This document shows positions 1 to 11,530 of a stretch of DNA of 64,000 nucleotides, in pieces. Position numbers and translations under genes: made by a program. Positions within the stretch are counted from its first letter, which is position 1; every line of letters starts with the position of its first letter. This DNA comes from Scilla litardierei (Eukaryota > Streptophyta > Magnoliopsida > Asparagales > Asparagaceae), in contig CM061133.1 of assembly GCA_030789695.1 (NCBI GenBank), positions 95,554,128 through 95,618,127 of the forward strand, in the 5' to 3' direction. The notes below the pieces were generated by a model. It was not told the origin of the DNA and did no database searches. It worked only from the letters and a program-made list of their open reading frames with translations.

Positions 1-2440
1 AAAATGAGAGAGGCAACCACAACAAAATATTGCGGCCAATACATAGAAAAACACAATGTCGAAATATACCAAGAGCCTCCTTCCTCCTCCTAGCCGCAAC
101 TTGAAAAGGTCCGAACTCTCTTAAAGCCGCAACTTTCATAAGGAGCATTGCCGCAAGTTTGAGATCACATCCATTGCCGAAGCTTACAAAGCAAACACAA
201 GGCAAGGTCGCAAGTTTTCCTAAGAGATACTCTCTACATCATTGTGCAACATCCAAGTTCTTCTTCTCCCTTCCGCAAGGTATAAATTCCTTCATCTCCT
301 TCATTGCGCAAGCCACAAGCAAGCAAAGACTTCAACTTCTCATTGTGCAACTCCAAGAGCAAGGGGCCTGTAAAATCAGCGTACAACACCTGGATGCACA
401 AGTGCGTAAGTTGACAGAGTTGGTATATTTTGGCAAGATGATACAGGCGACTGACTAACAAGTCACAGGCGCTTGAACAATAGACAGGCGCATGTAATTT
501 GTACAACAATCACCTATTTAGAAGTTAAGAGTAGAAGCCCAAAAACCTAATAGAAAGTGTGTTTATTTCAGACGACTGAAGAACAAAACACGGGTGCTTG
601 TCAAGAGACTGTCGCCTGGATTTTAAGCAGCAGTCGGCTGTCATACATCAAGAATGTAAAACTTAGGATTTTATGAATTAGAGTCCTAGGAAATGAATTC
701 TAAGGGTTTCATATTATAGATGGAGTGAAGTGTGTGCGGTCCAAGTTTACACTAATTCAATGCTATATTTTAAGAGAAAGAAAATATACGAAGAAAAAGA
801 TTTACACTGAGTTTGGCTTCTTCTCTTTCTTTTGATTGAACTTGAAGTGTTTGATTCTTCTTTTCTTTGTCTTGATCACCCAATCATCTCTTTGATCTTT
901 GATTGATCTTGATTATCATTCATAACAATTTGATCTTCATGATTTTATTAGGCAATGAGTTAACTGCATATAGGGGATTAGTCACAAGTATTTATGTTTG
1001 CTCATTATCAAAACCAAGTAAGGAGAAGTCAATACTCAACAACAAATTCTTCTTCTCAAAAAGAAAAAATGAAAATACCTAGAAACCATACCCAAGGCAT
1101 CAATAGTAATGAATCATCGTCACTAGATGGATGGCCGGCCTGCGGCTGTAACTAGTTGACCAACATGCTGGCATGCTACAGCCAGTGGATGATGGCGGTG
1201 GCTAACAGCTGCCGTCTAGCGGTGGACATCAACAGCACGCCTCCTCCTATTATTGGTTTGGTTCATGGGCCTTTTGGTTAAGATTTAACTCAAAAAAAGA
1301 TAAGACTTTGACACAAATAAGAAATCCTAAAGGTTGTAAGATTTCTAGAGACCTCTCTTTAATTCTTCAAGTTATTAGATAGAGTTTGTCTTTAACTAAA
1401 ACTCCTAATGATTTAAGAATATCATGAGATCTTTCTTTTAAATCTTACATGTTTTATATATATCTTGCATGGTTTGACTCAAATAAGAATTTCCAAATAT
1501 AGTTGGTTTTCATGGAATTCTATCACTAAAAATGGGTCCTCTACTCCACTTAAAGGCATCCAATCAATCCAACAATTCAAGAGATCTAAGATCTAAGCAT
1601 CCTATGATCTAGAGAGAAAAATATAAATCTTGAAGCATTGTCTTAAATATAAAAAATCTCTATCTTAAATAAAAAGTTGTGCCTTCTCTTTCTTTCAAGC
1701 ACTATTAATGCTTGAGACTGAGTATGAGCTATTGGAGGATTCATAGATCATGAGAAGTTTCATCATCAAGGTGAAATTAATATCATGTTTGGTCGGTGTG
1801 AAGATCAGAGATCTTCGTCGAAAGTTTTTGGAGTAGTGGATATTGCGTAAGAGTATCCACATAACGGTATGAACTTTAAGTCACATCATTTAATCATGAA
1901 CTCTGTAGTTTTCTAGATTTACACTAAGATTAGAATTTTTCAATTTTCATGCTTCCGTCTTTTTTAAATTTTATTATAAACTATAGCGTTGTAGACTTAC
2001 ATAGACAAAGTCTCATATCTTTTATTAGGATATAGAGCTTTGCAAGGAACCTATCCAACGCCCGTTGGCATCTCAAACTTTACCAGTTGGTGCTTTATAG
2101 CTACCACTACCTTTGTCTTCACCAAACATGCTAAATTGAGTCATCTTTCCCTTACCACAGTCATATTCTTCTCTTCACTAACTGTCGCTTACCCTTGGCA
2201 TCGGTCTTGTAAATAGTTCATGGCAGCTCTAGAAAGATCTTCTATTCTCGAGAGCATACTACTCATCGATCATTTAACAAACTCATTTAAGGAGTCGTAT
2301 CACTCTTGCCATCAGTCTACAAGTAAGACGAAGAATCACCATTTTAGACAATATTCTTACAGACGATGTTACTTGTGGTAATATAAAATATTCAGAGATA
2401 TATGTATTGAGAATAATAAATTTATGTGGTGAGATCTTTT
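1..2440. other. No gene recognised: decayed AT-rich intergenic DNA
   Basis: I see no coding region I can support. The open frames near 159-509 lie on both strands, have no recognisable domain and sit in low-complexity, stop-rich DNA. The stretch from about 680 to 1060 has the AT-rich, poly-pyrimidine character of an old LTR or 3' untranslated remnant, but I could not define ends, a primer binding site or a partner copy. Confidence 0.5.
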
Positions 2441-2936
2441 TGTTGGATCGTTAATCCAACGTTGGGCATATATGGTATATAATTATGTATGCATGCTATC
2501 ACATTAAGTTAAAGCCTAATAAAGTGATCTAATTAATTACTTAAGTGGGCTTTCATGTACCTAAATAGGGTTTGGGAATTAATGTGTAGAGACGTTGGGC
2601 TTTCGGGTTTAATGATGGGCTGAACCCGAAACCCAATAGACATTAGCTTTTGCCTATTTATATGTGGTTACGGTCCCCGGATCGCACATACGAAAAGCCA
2701 TCTTTTCTGCATCCTGTCGAAAGATTAGAGCCCGATAAAGTCGAAGGATTTATCACAGGGATACTTGCTGATCTGGAAGGCCATCCACACGGATGACCAA
2801 CATTTAGTGTTATGGATTTAGGTACGCTTCCGCTACATTTCAGACTCAGTTTATTTATTCTCGTAGATCTGACATGAATTTTATCTAGATTATTTGCATG
2901 GTTTTGCTTATTATTAATCTAGAAATAGCCCCAACA
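2441..2936 (+). repeat. 5' LTR of copia element A
   Basis: It starts TGTTGGATCG and ends CCCCAACA, giving the TGTTGG/CCAACA terminal inverted repeat usual for Ty1/copia LTRs, and it is followed after two bases by a Met-tRNA primer binding site. A TATA-like 'TATTTATATG' lies near 2656. The 496-bp length suits a copia LTR. No matching 3' LTR is seen in the window; the likely reason is that element B interrupts A at 7761 and A's remaining part lies past the right edge. Confidence 0.85.
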
Positions 2937-2938
2937 AG

Positions 2939-2950
2939 TGGTATCAGAGC
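2939..2950 (+). other. Primer binding site (initiator Met-tRNA) of element A
   Basis: TGGTATCAGAGC is the standard plant copia primer binding site, complementary to the 3' end of initiator Met-tRNA. It begins two bases after the LTR end, which fixes the LTR boundary and the plus orientation of element A. Confidence 0.92.
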
Positions 2951-3049
2951 CACCTCATACTTAGATCTGTGAGATCGTTCAATTTTCAGAAATTTTTGGC
3001 TATATTGCGCTTGAAAAATCAAATTTTTAGGGTTTTATTTTTTCCCTTC

Positions 3050-3420
3050 GTTTTTCCCTAGAGGGCGACGGCCGATGGCCGTCGGCCCATGGCCGTCGGC
3101 CCCCACAAAATCGATGGCCAGCGGTGGGGCGGTGGCCGCCACAACCGCCGCTAAAATCCCCCATAGGGTAACAGTTTTTTATTAAAAAAATATTTTTAAA
3201 GTTTTTTGGAGGGGAGGCTGCCTGCCGCCGTCGGCCCCCAGAGGGGCGGATGCCGATGGACACTGGTCCCCCAAGGATTCGGCCGGTGGGGGCTGCTGTC
3301 GTCGCCACCCCCTTCAACGAATAACCCTAACCCTAAGGCCCCTCCCCACGTGCGAACGAACTCAAGTCTCGAGGGCCGGCCCCTCTTGTGCCGGCCCACA
3401 TACAGATTATATTTTTTTAT
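3050..3420 (+). other. GC-rich leader segment of element A
   Basis: A GC-rich island in AT-rich DNA between PBS and gag, with repeated GGCCG/CGGCC words (for example 3066-3103 and 3117-3153). Short open frames occur on both strands but look like a compositional effect. It is probably structured untranslated leader; I see no protein domain. Confidence 0.4.
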
Positions 3421-3779
3421 AAAATATTCAGTTTTTTAACAGCCCAGTTGGCTGAAAGCCAGCTACTACAGCAGGCTTTAGCTCGCTTCAGAGAAACAAG
3501 CTGAAACCCGCGTAAGCAGGCAGCAGCTCGACTACTTTAAAAAACCCCGAATTTTTTTTTAAAATGGATAAAGGATGGGCTTGTTTTTTTTCTTGGCCAA
3601 CTTGTTAACCCCGGTTTTGGGCAATTTTGGTTTGGGCTTCTTTTAGGCCTTTTGGACCCTATTTCTGGGCTATGTGGACATTTTTATGGGCCTGTTTTGA
3701 GTTATTTTAACAAAAAAGCTAAAGGAATTAAAAGGTCCATTTATATATATTTCCTTTAGGCATTTTTTTGTTTAAATTC

Positions 3780-4720
3780 AGTTTTGATTTAAATTCACTT
3801 TTTAGTCATGCTTTATTATATATATTTCGAATTAATTTTGATTAAAACAAAACCCCACTAAAGGGGGCTATATTGTTGAAATTACTATTATTTCGATACA
3901 TAAAAGGCTACGTACATACTTTGTATTTTTTCTTTGCCTAATATTTTGAATTCAAACTCATTAAGAGAGGAGATAAATGGTCGTGTGTATATATTTCTTT
4001 TAGGCCCATTTTGTGTGTTAAAGTTTAGTTTAAGTTAATTTCAATTTTGGGCACATTTGGTTATATGTTTCGAAAGAATTTTAATCAAAACAAAACCCCA
4101 CCAAAGTGGGCTCTATTTTGGAGATTATTTTTTATTTTCGATACATAAAAGAATATACACATACTTTGTATGATTTTTGCCTAAAACTTGAATGTAAATT
4201 CTAGTAAAAGGAGGAAATAAAAGATTTTAAGTGTATTTCCCTTAAAGCTTAATTTAAATTCAAATTTTTAGGCCATGGTTGATTATATATTTCGAAATAT
4301 ATTTATTAAACAAAACCCCATTTAAGTGGGCTCTCTTGTGGAAATTGTTTTATTTCAAAATATAAACGGTTGTAATACACACTTTTGTATGAAAATTTTG
4401 CCTTTTATAATGTTGGATTTAAACGAAAGGGTCAATAAAAGGTGTAATGTATATTTCCACTTAAGGATTAATTTTCGATTTAATGATGCTACAATTTAAA
4501 TTCAAATATTGAATGGTCATATATATTTTTTGGAGCGAGTTGATTGAAACAACCCACAAAGTGGACTCTCTCGTGGAAATTAATTTCATTTCAAAATATA
4601 AAAGGTTTTGTGCATATTTTTTATGTGAATATTTATCGGCCCAAAGGAAGTTAAGTGTTCGACATAATTATATGTGCTTCTGTGGTAATAAACACGTGAT
4701 AATTATTCGATTTTACATGT
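3780..4720 (+). repeat. About four diverged tandem repeats of roughly 220-240 bp in the leader of element A
   Basis: Each unit holds a 'CAAAACCCCAC..AAAGTGGGCT' block (near 3848, 4090, 4312 and, eroded, 4548), followed by a 'GGAAATT..TTTATTTC' block, a 'gatacataaaa' type block and a 'cacatactttgtat' type block. CCCAC and GTGGG flank a short spacer, so each unit can form a small hairpin. The array lies between PBS and gag, in untranslated leader. Confidence 0.65.
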
Positions 4721-4959
4721 AAATTATAAATCGGCACAAAGGAAGATTTATTATTTGACATGTTATTTATTATCAGTGTTTGATTACAACGCCAAGATAT
4801 CAATTACAAGTTTATATGTTGTCTAAAGATAAATATTAATGAAGTGCCTGATATCTTGAAAGATGGGATTTGCATTTAAAATTTGAATTTATTGTAGTTT
4901 TGCAGTTTACTTATACGAGCTTATGGAATTTTGTTGTTGTTCTCTTTTCAGCTTTAACT

Positions 4960-5815
4960 CATGTTAATATCACTGCCAGCATCAATACTATTGCGGTTCT
5001 GAATGGCTCTAATTTTAAATCATGGAAGGAGAACTTGCTCATAGTTCTTGGGGTCATGGACCTTGACCTGACGATGAGGATTGACTCTCCCCCACCACTT
5101 ACAGATAAGAGTACCTCTGATGAAATGAGTGAGTTGAAAGGTGGGAGAGGTCAAATCGCATGTGCATGATGATTATGAAGAAAGCCATTCCAAAAGCATT
5201 CAGGGACACAATGTCCGATAAAGTTACTACATCGAAATGGTTCTTTTCTGATATTGAAAAGATATTTGTCAAGTATGAAAAGGCTGAAATTGGTACACTC
5301 TTGACAAATCTAATTTCAAAGAAGTATACTGGTAAGGGGAGTAGTACATCATGGAAATGTCTCACCTTTCTTCTAAGTTGAAAACACTTAAGCTTGAACT
5401 CTCTGAGGACTTGCGAGTGCATTTGGTTCTGATTTCTCTTCCTACTCAGTTTAACCAGTTCAAGATGAGCTACAATTGCCAGAAACAGACTTAGTCTCTA
5501 AATGAGCTCATCTCGCACTGTGTTCAGGAAGAGGAAAGACTTGAGCAAGAGAAGGCAGAAAGTGCTCACCTGACACATATCTATATGGATAAGAAAAGGA
5601 AAAAGAATAAGGAAGCTGCAGATACGACATCTCAAAAGAAACAAGAAAAGAAACTAAGAAGTTCAGATGGCAATACTTGTTTCTTCTGTGGAGCTGAAGG
5701 GCATATAAAGAAGCATTGCACTAATTATCACGCTTGGCATGCTAAGAAAGGTATGCTTCTTAATTTGGTTTGTTCTGAAGTTAATTTAACTTCGGTACTT
5801 ATAGACACATGATGG
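4960..5815 (+). pseudogene. Degenerate copia gag of element A
   Basis: Remnant of a Ty1/copia Gag, the capsid and nucleic-acid-binding protein of the virus-like particle. The N-terminal part has the copia signature 'LNGSNFKSWKENLLIVLGVM' (from about 5002). The central segment continues over 5160-5380 and 5380-5560 in changed frames. A CCHC zinc knuckle, CFFCGAEGHIKKHC, lies at about 5668-5709. At least two frameshifts (near 5150 and 5345) and an in-frame TAG near 5491 break the frame, so no intact product can be made. Assignment to copia is firm; the exact start is not determined. Confidence 0.85.
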
Positions 5816-7761
5816 AAAGCTCCTGGTACAACCATTCACATCATTGTGTCTATGCAAGGTTGCCTAAAATGCCAGAAGCCGAGTGATGGTGAAAGATACA
5901 TCCTTCTAGGTGATGACAAGACGGTTCAGATTGAAGCAATTAAGATTATAGATTATTAAAGACTAGATTGTATTTGGATTTGATGAGACATTTGATGTAC
6001 CTTTTTTTAAAACGAAATTTGGTTTCTATTTCTACTTTGGACAAATTTGGTTATCATTGTTCATTTTGGAGATGAAAAATTTGTTTTATCTCTGATTTAA
6101 AATGAGTTGGTTCTAGTTCTTTATCCATTTTTAATAATTTTGTTGCTTCATTTAAGTATTAACTGCATTTGAGTACATGAAGTATAAAGTGAAAATTAAC
6201 AAATGAGAATTCGGTTACATTATGACATAAAAGTTAGTGTATATCTTCGAAAGGAGAAACAGATGGACTTATGTCAAATAAAATTCTTGATCCCTTAAAT
6301 TTCGCAGACTTTGAAGTTTGTGTTAAACAGGTAAAGGGAAAACAAACCAATAAAAGGAGATTATGAAGCCAATAAGATTTTGGCCATCTTTGAACTTATA
6401 AGTTTAGAATATTTGTGGGCCATTTTATATGGTTATTTGGAGTGATCAACAATATTTTATAAAGTTCATTGATGACTTTTCAGATATTGCTACATATATC
6501 TCATGAAAGCACTTAAGATTGCAGCATATGTTCTTAACAAATTTTCAACAAACGCATCTACATCACTTGCATGTTTGAGATGTCTACCTAAGATTAGGCC
6601 ACATAAACCTAATAAAAGGAAAGTGGACACAAAGACAGTGATTTTCTATTTTGTTGAATACTTTAGAAAAGGATACTAATAAATATTTTTATTCCCACGT
6701 TTAAGTATATATACGAACATGGAAATGCCCAATTCCTCGAGGATGTCGAGTTTGCTGGGGGAGATACAGTTAATGATACTGTCTTTAGAAATACAGTTAA
6801 GGACATTGTCTTTTGGGAGGAATACATTGATATTCCCACATGTGTTATTGGGCATTGATTTGGACTTCATTACTAATCTTGTTCAAAAGTACAATAAATC
6901 AAGATAGTGTCACAAAAGAGATCTCAAGACAATATCAGAAATCCTCCTACTTAGGAAAGTGTTCAGGAAGAACAAACTCTAGCACCTCAAGAAAGTATCC
7001 CATTAGAAAGAGGAGAAGTTCTAAAATCTCTAAAGGAGATTAATGCCTTAAGTGAGGAAATTAAGTCTATAAAGGACAATGACATTTATAATCTTATCTC
7101 ATTGCAATAAGGTATGAAACCCTTTGTTTGTTAATGGATTTTTATAATCAAGTGGGATTTAAAAGGCAATGTAGAAAGATATAAAGCATGCCTTGTCATA
7201 AAAAATTTATACAGAAATAAGGCATTAAAAAGTAAAGAGATTTTCTCTTTGGTTTCCTTGAAAGAAACTTCAGTATAAAAAAGGCATTAGTCGCGTATTT
7301 CAGTCTCGATAATGCTATTTTAAGTTTCATCAAGTAATCATCTTGTTTGGTTTAGAGATGAATTTTGGTTGATGATCTGGTTCTGTGGGAGTTTAATGGT
7401 TTTAAATGTCCGCTATATCTAATGGAGACAAGTTTAGTCTCAATCAGTGCTCAGGTTTGTAGGCAACATGACATCACATATATTGCATGGATGTTGGGCA
7501 ATTAATTAATAAATTCTAGAGTTGACCATTTGATAGCCGCGAAATGATTCTTACGGTATTTATAGAGCACATAAAGCTACATGCTCATGAATCGGAGATC
7601 AGAAAAGCTTGAGATCATTTGGTATACTGACTCTGATTTTTATTGGATGGAAAGAAGTATGAAATCAGTGAGGTGACATCTACTAGAAGAGGGCTAAATA
7701 GTTTTTTTATATATAGCCTCTTCTAACATAGCTGCAGATTTCATATCAAGTTGTGTGACAT
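5816..7761 (+). pseudogene. Scrambled remnants of copia pol (element A)
   Basis: Continues from gag. Short patches recall copia protease (5820-5950), integrase C-terminal region (6560-6680) and reverse transcriptase/RNase H (6850-7730), all with many stops, frameshifts and apparent deletions. No intact catalytic motif can be read. The remnant stops at the proposed left end of element B, so the 3' end of pol and the 3' LTR of A are missing here. Assignment rests on order and weak similarity. Confidence 0.5.
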
Positions 7762-8084
7762 TGATGTGTCCATATTTTTCATGTTTTTATCGCATGTTTT
7801 TATCACATGTTTTCATAGCATTTCCGATGTCACTTTTATATATATTATCGTGCTTTTCACGATATATTCGATTTTCGTATAGAATTGTGGATTTTCAGGA
7901 ACTTTGGAGTGATTTGGAGCAAATATAAGACATGGACACATCCGAGCCAGCCGGAGAACCAATAGCAGGGTCCGCTATGTGTTCGACGCGGTGGAGAAGG
8001 AGATTAAAGGAGGAGAAAAGAAGAGAAGAAGAGAAAGAGAGAATGGAGCTCAAAGAAGATCCTATGTTATTTTACCAGACCACT

Positions 8085-8534
8085 CGGTCGAGTGCATCAG
8101 CACTCGACCGAGCTGAGATTCAAACCAAAAGAAGAGCTCCTCCAGCTGTTGTGCACGTACCACTCGACCGAGTAAGAAAGTCACTCGGTCAGATCAACTC
8201 GACTGATTACAATTCAATTCCCATCACTAATCGAAGTAGGAGAGTGCAGAAGTGACTTGATCGAGCACTGCAGCCGGTCGATCAAGCTGAAGCCCAAACA
8301 GAACGAAGATTTTGAAGTCCTCCCCAACTTACTATAGCTCGACAGAGTACTTCAACTACTCGACCGAGCATAATCGATTACAGAGCAGCACTTTGAGCCT
8401 AAAGAAGGATCCCTCAGTGACTCGATCGAGCATGGCGATCACTCGACCGAGCTACTTGTATCTGAAGCTGAACCAAGAAAGGAGAAGCGGATGACCGTGT
8501 CGTCACTCGATTGAGCGGCTCCGCTACTCGACCG
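8085..8534 (+). promoter_or_regulatory. Paired dyad array in B's LTR (core CTCGACCGAG)
   Basis: Six pairs of imperfect CTCGACCGAG palindromes. Core starts (first/second) are 8085/8105, 8165/8186, 8258/8275, 8340/8361, 8423/8444 and 8508/8529, so partners are 17-21 bp apart, mostly 20-21. Pairs recur every 80-93 bp. The first pair can also form a 13-bp stem with a 4-nt loop. The array ends about 75 bp before the TATA-like site, the place expected for enhancer sites in U3. A role in binding a dimeric factor is inference. Confidence 0.75.
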
Positions 8535-9448
8535 AGTAGGGCACCACAGCCCAACTGATTGGGGGCCCAAGAAGCCCTTTCTCCATATTTTTGTGGGGTC
8601 CATCCCTATTGTATTTAAGCACTCTTTTAACCCTAGTTTTAGAGGAGGCTATTGAGATATTTTATTTTAGAAGTTAGTTTTTCTTATAGAGTTCTTGAGC
8701 CGTCGCTATTGTTTTGAAGACAAAGTTGATATTTTTAGTATTGCAATTTGCTTGGCATCACTTGATATTAATTCTCTGCGATTGTTTGCTTGTATTCAGT
8801 GCTTTGGTAATGATCTCTCATCTCTCTATGTTCAGTTCGATGTATTTTATTGTGATCATGCTTTCTATTGCTATTATAAACACTTTTGTTGATATCGCTA
8901 TGAATTATGAGTAGTTGTTTCTAGGGCTAATGGATTAGCCCTAGGATCTTAGGATTTAGATGCAAAGTTATGATTTTTATGTTGTTTTGGTAATAAAAAG
9001 GGATGTGTTTTGGTTGATCCAGCCAAGTTTGTAGGAGATCTTATATAGGGTTTGTGATCCACGATAGTGGCTCACACCTTAGACGGGTATCCTATGATCT
9101 AAATTAGGCACGTTAGTAAATTCAATTAAAGTTTGTGATCCACGGCGTCGGCACACACTTTGATTGTTTCCACCGACGTATTATATTACTGATTGATGAA
9201 CTACGATAATAGCATCAATGAGAGCCATCAAATCACAGATCGAAGCTCTAACCCACGGTGGTGGCGTGAGTAAAGATTGAGAATAATTCTCATTCGTAAT
9301 ACACAGATCGCGTGTAATGCCATCCATGATGGTGGGGCTAAGCATGGGATACGATAGACGAGTGGCACAACGGTAGTTGGCCATGAGTTCTACATTTTAG
9401 ATGCGACAATCTCGCCTAATAAAGCCAATTCAACGTAGAAATTGTAAC

Positions 9449-9453
9449 CTAGC
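9449..9453. other. Left target-site duplication of element C (CTAGC)
   Basis: CTAGC immediately precedes the LTR start TGTAACG and is repeated exactly after C's 3' LTR at 19125-19129. This fixes both ends of C and shows that it inserted into B's LTR. Confidence 0.93.
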
Positions 9454-9746
9454 TGTAACGACTGGTTTCCTTGTATCTGGATTTATTATAATATAATATA
9501 TGTTTTGGTGGATTTTCTCCTCGTGTGTGGTTTTCGTCTCCGTAGCTTTCATTTTCGATCGATTCGTCGTATTTTCTCGTTTCTTCCTTAGGATTGTCGA
9601 TTTCGAAGTATGTCATTCGTGACAGACTTCATAACGGTCGTATCTTACTATTAGATCAAGCCTAGGAGTCTTAGGAATCAATCCCGGAGCTCCGCGCTCC
9701 GTATCGGAACTTTTGGTGCTTATTAGCCGGTGTAAGAAGGGGCACC

Positions 9747-10115
9747 GACCGACTAGATGACGATCCAGTCGGTCGGCAATCCTTCTTGGACCGACTAGTT
9801 GGCTTTCTAAATTTCATAGGAGTTACTGTTTATTCTTAGTCGGTCTAAGAACGTTGGTTGACCGACTAGGTTGCAAACTAGTCGGTCAGCAATGCTTCTT
9901 TAACCGACTAACTCTTCAACTTATTTTTAGTATCTATACTGTTCACTCTTAGTTGGTCTAAGAACGTTCATCGACCGACTAGATGTTAAACTAGTCGGTC
10001 AGTATTTGTTCTTCGACCGACTAATTCTAAATCCTATTTTCGTTCAGAAGTTACTGTTTACACTTAGTCGGTCTGCGTTGGTCGACCGACCGACTAGTTG
10101 CCAAACTAGTCGGTC
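9747..10115 (+). promoter_or_regulatory. Four-unit hairpin array in C's 5' LTR (GACCGACTAG / CTAGTCGGTC)
   Basis: Four inverted repeats with 10-bp arms and exactly 8-nt loops: 9747-9774 (one arm mismatched), 9860-9887, 9973-10000 and 10088-10115. Unit starts are 113, 113 and 115 bp apart. Three loops match NTGNNAAA. Flanking half-sites (TTAGTCGGTC before, GACCGACTA after) recur in each unit. The array ends 68 bp before the TATA box. GACCGAC contains RCCGAC, the DRE/CRT core known to bind DREB/CBF factors; whether that applies here is untested. Confidence 0.85.
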
Positions 10116-10182
10116 AGTGGTTGCTCTTTGACCGACTAGTCTGTGTTAAACCCCTAATTTCTGGGAAGCCGCCAGCCCAACC

Positions 10183-10190
10183 TATTTATA
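10183..10190 (+). promoter_or_regulatory. TATA box in C's 5' LTR
   Basis: TATTTATA in the context 'cctatttatacccctccc', followed by a pyrimidine-rich plant-like leader with CCCTAA words. It is conserved in the 3' LTR at 17432-17439. Transcription should start about 30 bp downstream, marking the U3/R border. Confidence 0.7.
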
Positions 10191-10456
10191 CCCCTCCCAA
10201 ACGTTTTCGTCTTCCTCCACTCGACCTAAAACCCTAAAATCTCCCCCATTGAGCCCACATCTTCCTCCAAGCTCTATTCCTTCATCCCAAGCCCTAGATC
10301 CATCATCTAAACCCTCCATCAACTCCTACCTCTCACCTTCCCGAAAATCTCATCAAATCCCCAAAATCCCCCAAAACCCCTAACTCTCCAAACTTATCCA
10401 TTTGTTTCCAGATCTGGTCCTTGGGTTCTCCGGAGTGTTTCTTCCGCCTCCTCTCG

Positions 10457-10462
10457 GTAAGA
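10457..10462 (+). other. Candidate 5' splice site in the LTR leader of C
   Basis: TCTCG|GTAAGA is a good plant donor in the transcribed leader about 270 bp after the TATA box. The same site is at 17709 in the 3' LTR. A candidate acceptor ends at 11429 (TTAG before GATCC), but I cannot tell which acceptor is used. Confidence 0.45.
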
Positions 10463-11422
10463 AATCGATCTCTCGATGTTTTCATAACCTATTTGTATTT
10501 TTATGAAACCCTAATGAAATTTCATGTTGTTTGATGATTGTTTCCCCATAACAGTGATTTCCCCGTAGATTAGCATCCGCGAGACGAACCTTCGTGATCG
10601 TCATCCCCGGTGCTAGGCAAGTGAAACTTGCCACTTAGGGTTTAGGCCATGTTTTAGGCCATTTGCTTGTTGTAGGCGTAAAAGAGGCTAGGCGACGGAA
10701 TGATATTCGCCTAGGCGTAAACTGGGGAACTAGCTTGACAACGAAGCTAGTTCCGACATATACCATGTTGCACAATTACCATGTCATGTTTACTTTCCAT
10801 TAACGGTACACAAATAAATTGTCATGTCATTGCATTCATCAAGTGATCCCGTGATTGCGTAGCATCGCTACAATACTTGTGTTTCCTGGCTCGTGACCAG
10901 AAGCGAGCATAATGAGTTGCTAACCCCAACGCTCGATATTGAATTGTGAACTAAGAAACAAGCTCCCGTGCGGGGCAACCCTGGCTCACTTGCTGGGCTC
11001 ATGTGCAGGGACCCTGGCTTGTTTACGTGTGGGATGGGGTAAGTGTTAAGCGGCCATTCAACTGGGAGTCTGCCCGATCAGCAACTGCAGTTGTAAGGCG
11101 TAAACTCTGGGGTGGGGTAGTGTTTAGGGCCGATCAGTGTGAATGATGTACCATTCAGCTGAAGGGCGTAAACATCTACAAAACAACGTGAAACGTGAAT
11201 AGTGAATTGATTGAAATTGTTATTAGCGTGGCTCCTCTTGTCTTGTCCCGATAATTGTTCCCTTGTACAAATTGTCTTGCCATGTCTTAATTATGCACTC
11301 ATGTTATAACTGCCATGTCATGCATACTAAAACTGCTAGGTTGCTAGTTGCCTTACTTTCAGTTTCCTCGCCCAAGTCATTTAGACTTGCTGACATGTGC
11401 CCTTTACTCTTTTGGGTGACAC

Positions 11423-11530
11423 ATGTTAGATCCTGAGCCTGAGTACCTAGTTGAGGACGAGGTGTTTGCTGACGCCGAGCCCGAGCTTGTGTTTGACGGG
11501 GAGTACGTGGACACTGGGGACCAGTCATAG
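11423..11530 (+). CDS. 35-codon acidic small ORF near the 3' end of C's 5' LTR
   Basis: Begins ATGTTAGATCCTGAG and ends TAG. The product is dominated by Glu and Asp, with PEPEY, VEDE, ADAEPE and DGEYVDTGDQ segments. The copy in the 3' LTR (18675-18782) differs in the coding part at one position, a silent change in the last Ser codon. No family is recognised. It could be a short leader peptide, or a coding exon for fused transcripts started in the LTR; it may also be untranslated. Confidence 0.35.
   Translation: MLDPEPEYLVEDEVFADAEPELVFDGEYVDTGDQS

Larger units (their letters stand above)
7762..9453 (+). repeat. 5' LTR of Athila/Tat-like element B, left part
   Basis: The LTR starts TGATGTGTCC and, after the inserted element C, ends CATCA at 19363, giving a TGATG/CATCA inverted terminal repeat. 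It is followed by an Athila/Tat-type PBS. Without C and one TSD copy it would be about 1.9 kb. It contains a motif array (8085-8534), a weak TATA-like 'TATTGTATTTAAG' near 8607, and U5-like DNA rich in 'gatccacg' words. The proposed left TSD is GACAT (7757-7761); I cannot see the right copy. Confidence 0.7.

Noticed and set aside
159..509. Overlapping open frames on both strands near the left end
   Set aside because: No domain, no start context, low complexity on both strands; no support for a gene.
3060..3110. Another dyad array of the promoter type in A
   Set aside because: GGCCG-rich palindromic words occur, but without pair spacing or periodicity, and they lie downstream of the LTR.
3027..3439. 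Three open frames in the GC-rich leader of A
   Set aside because: They lie between PBS and gag of a copia element and arise from GGCCG-rich composition on both strands.
8085..8534. CRISPR-like array
   Set aside because: Short dyads with regular spacing superficially resemble repeats and spacers, but the units are degenerate 10-12-bp palindromes upstream of a plant LTR TATA box, with no cas genes and a eukaryotic context.
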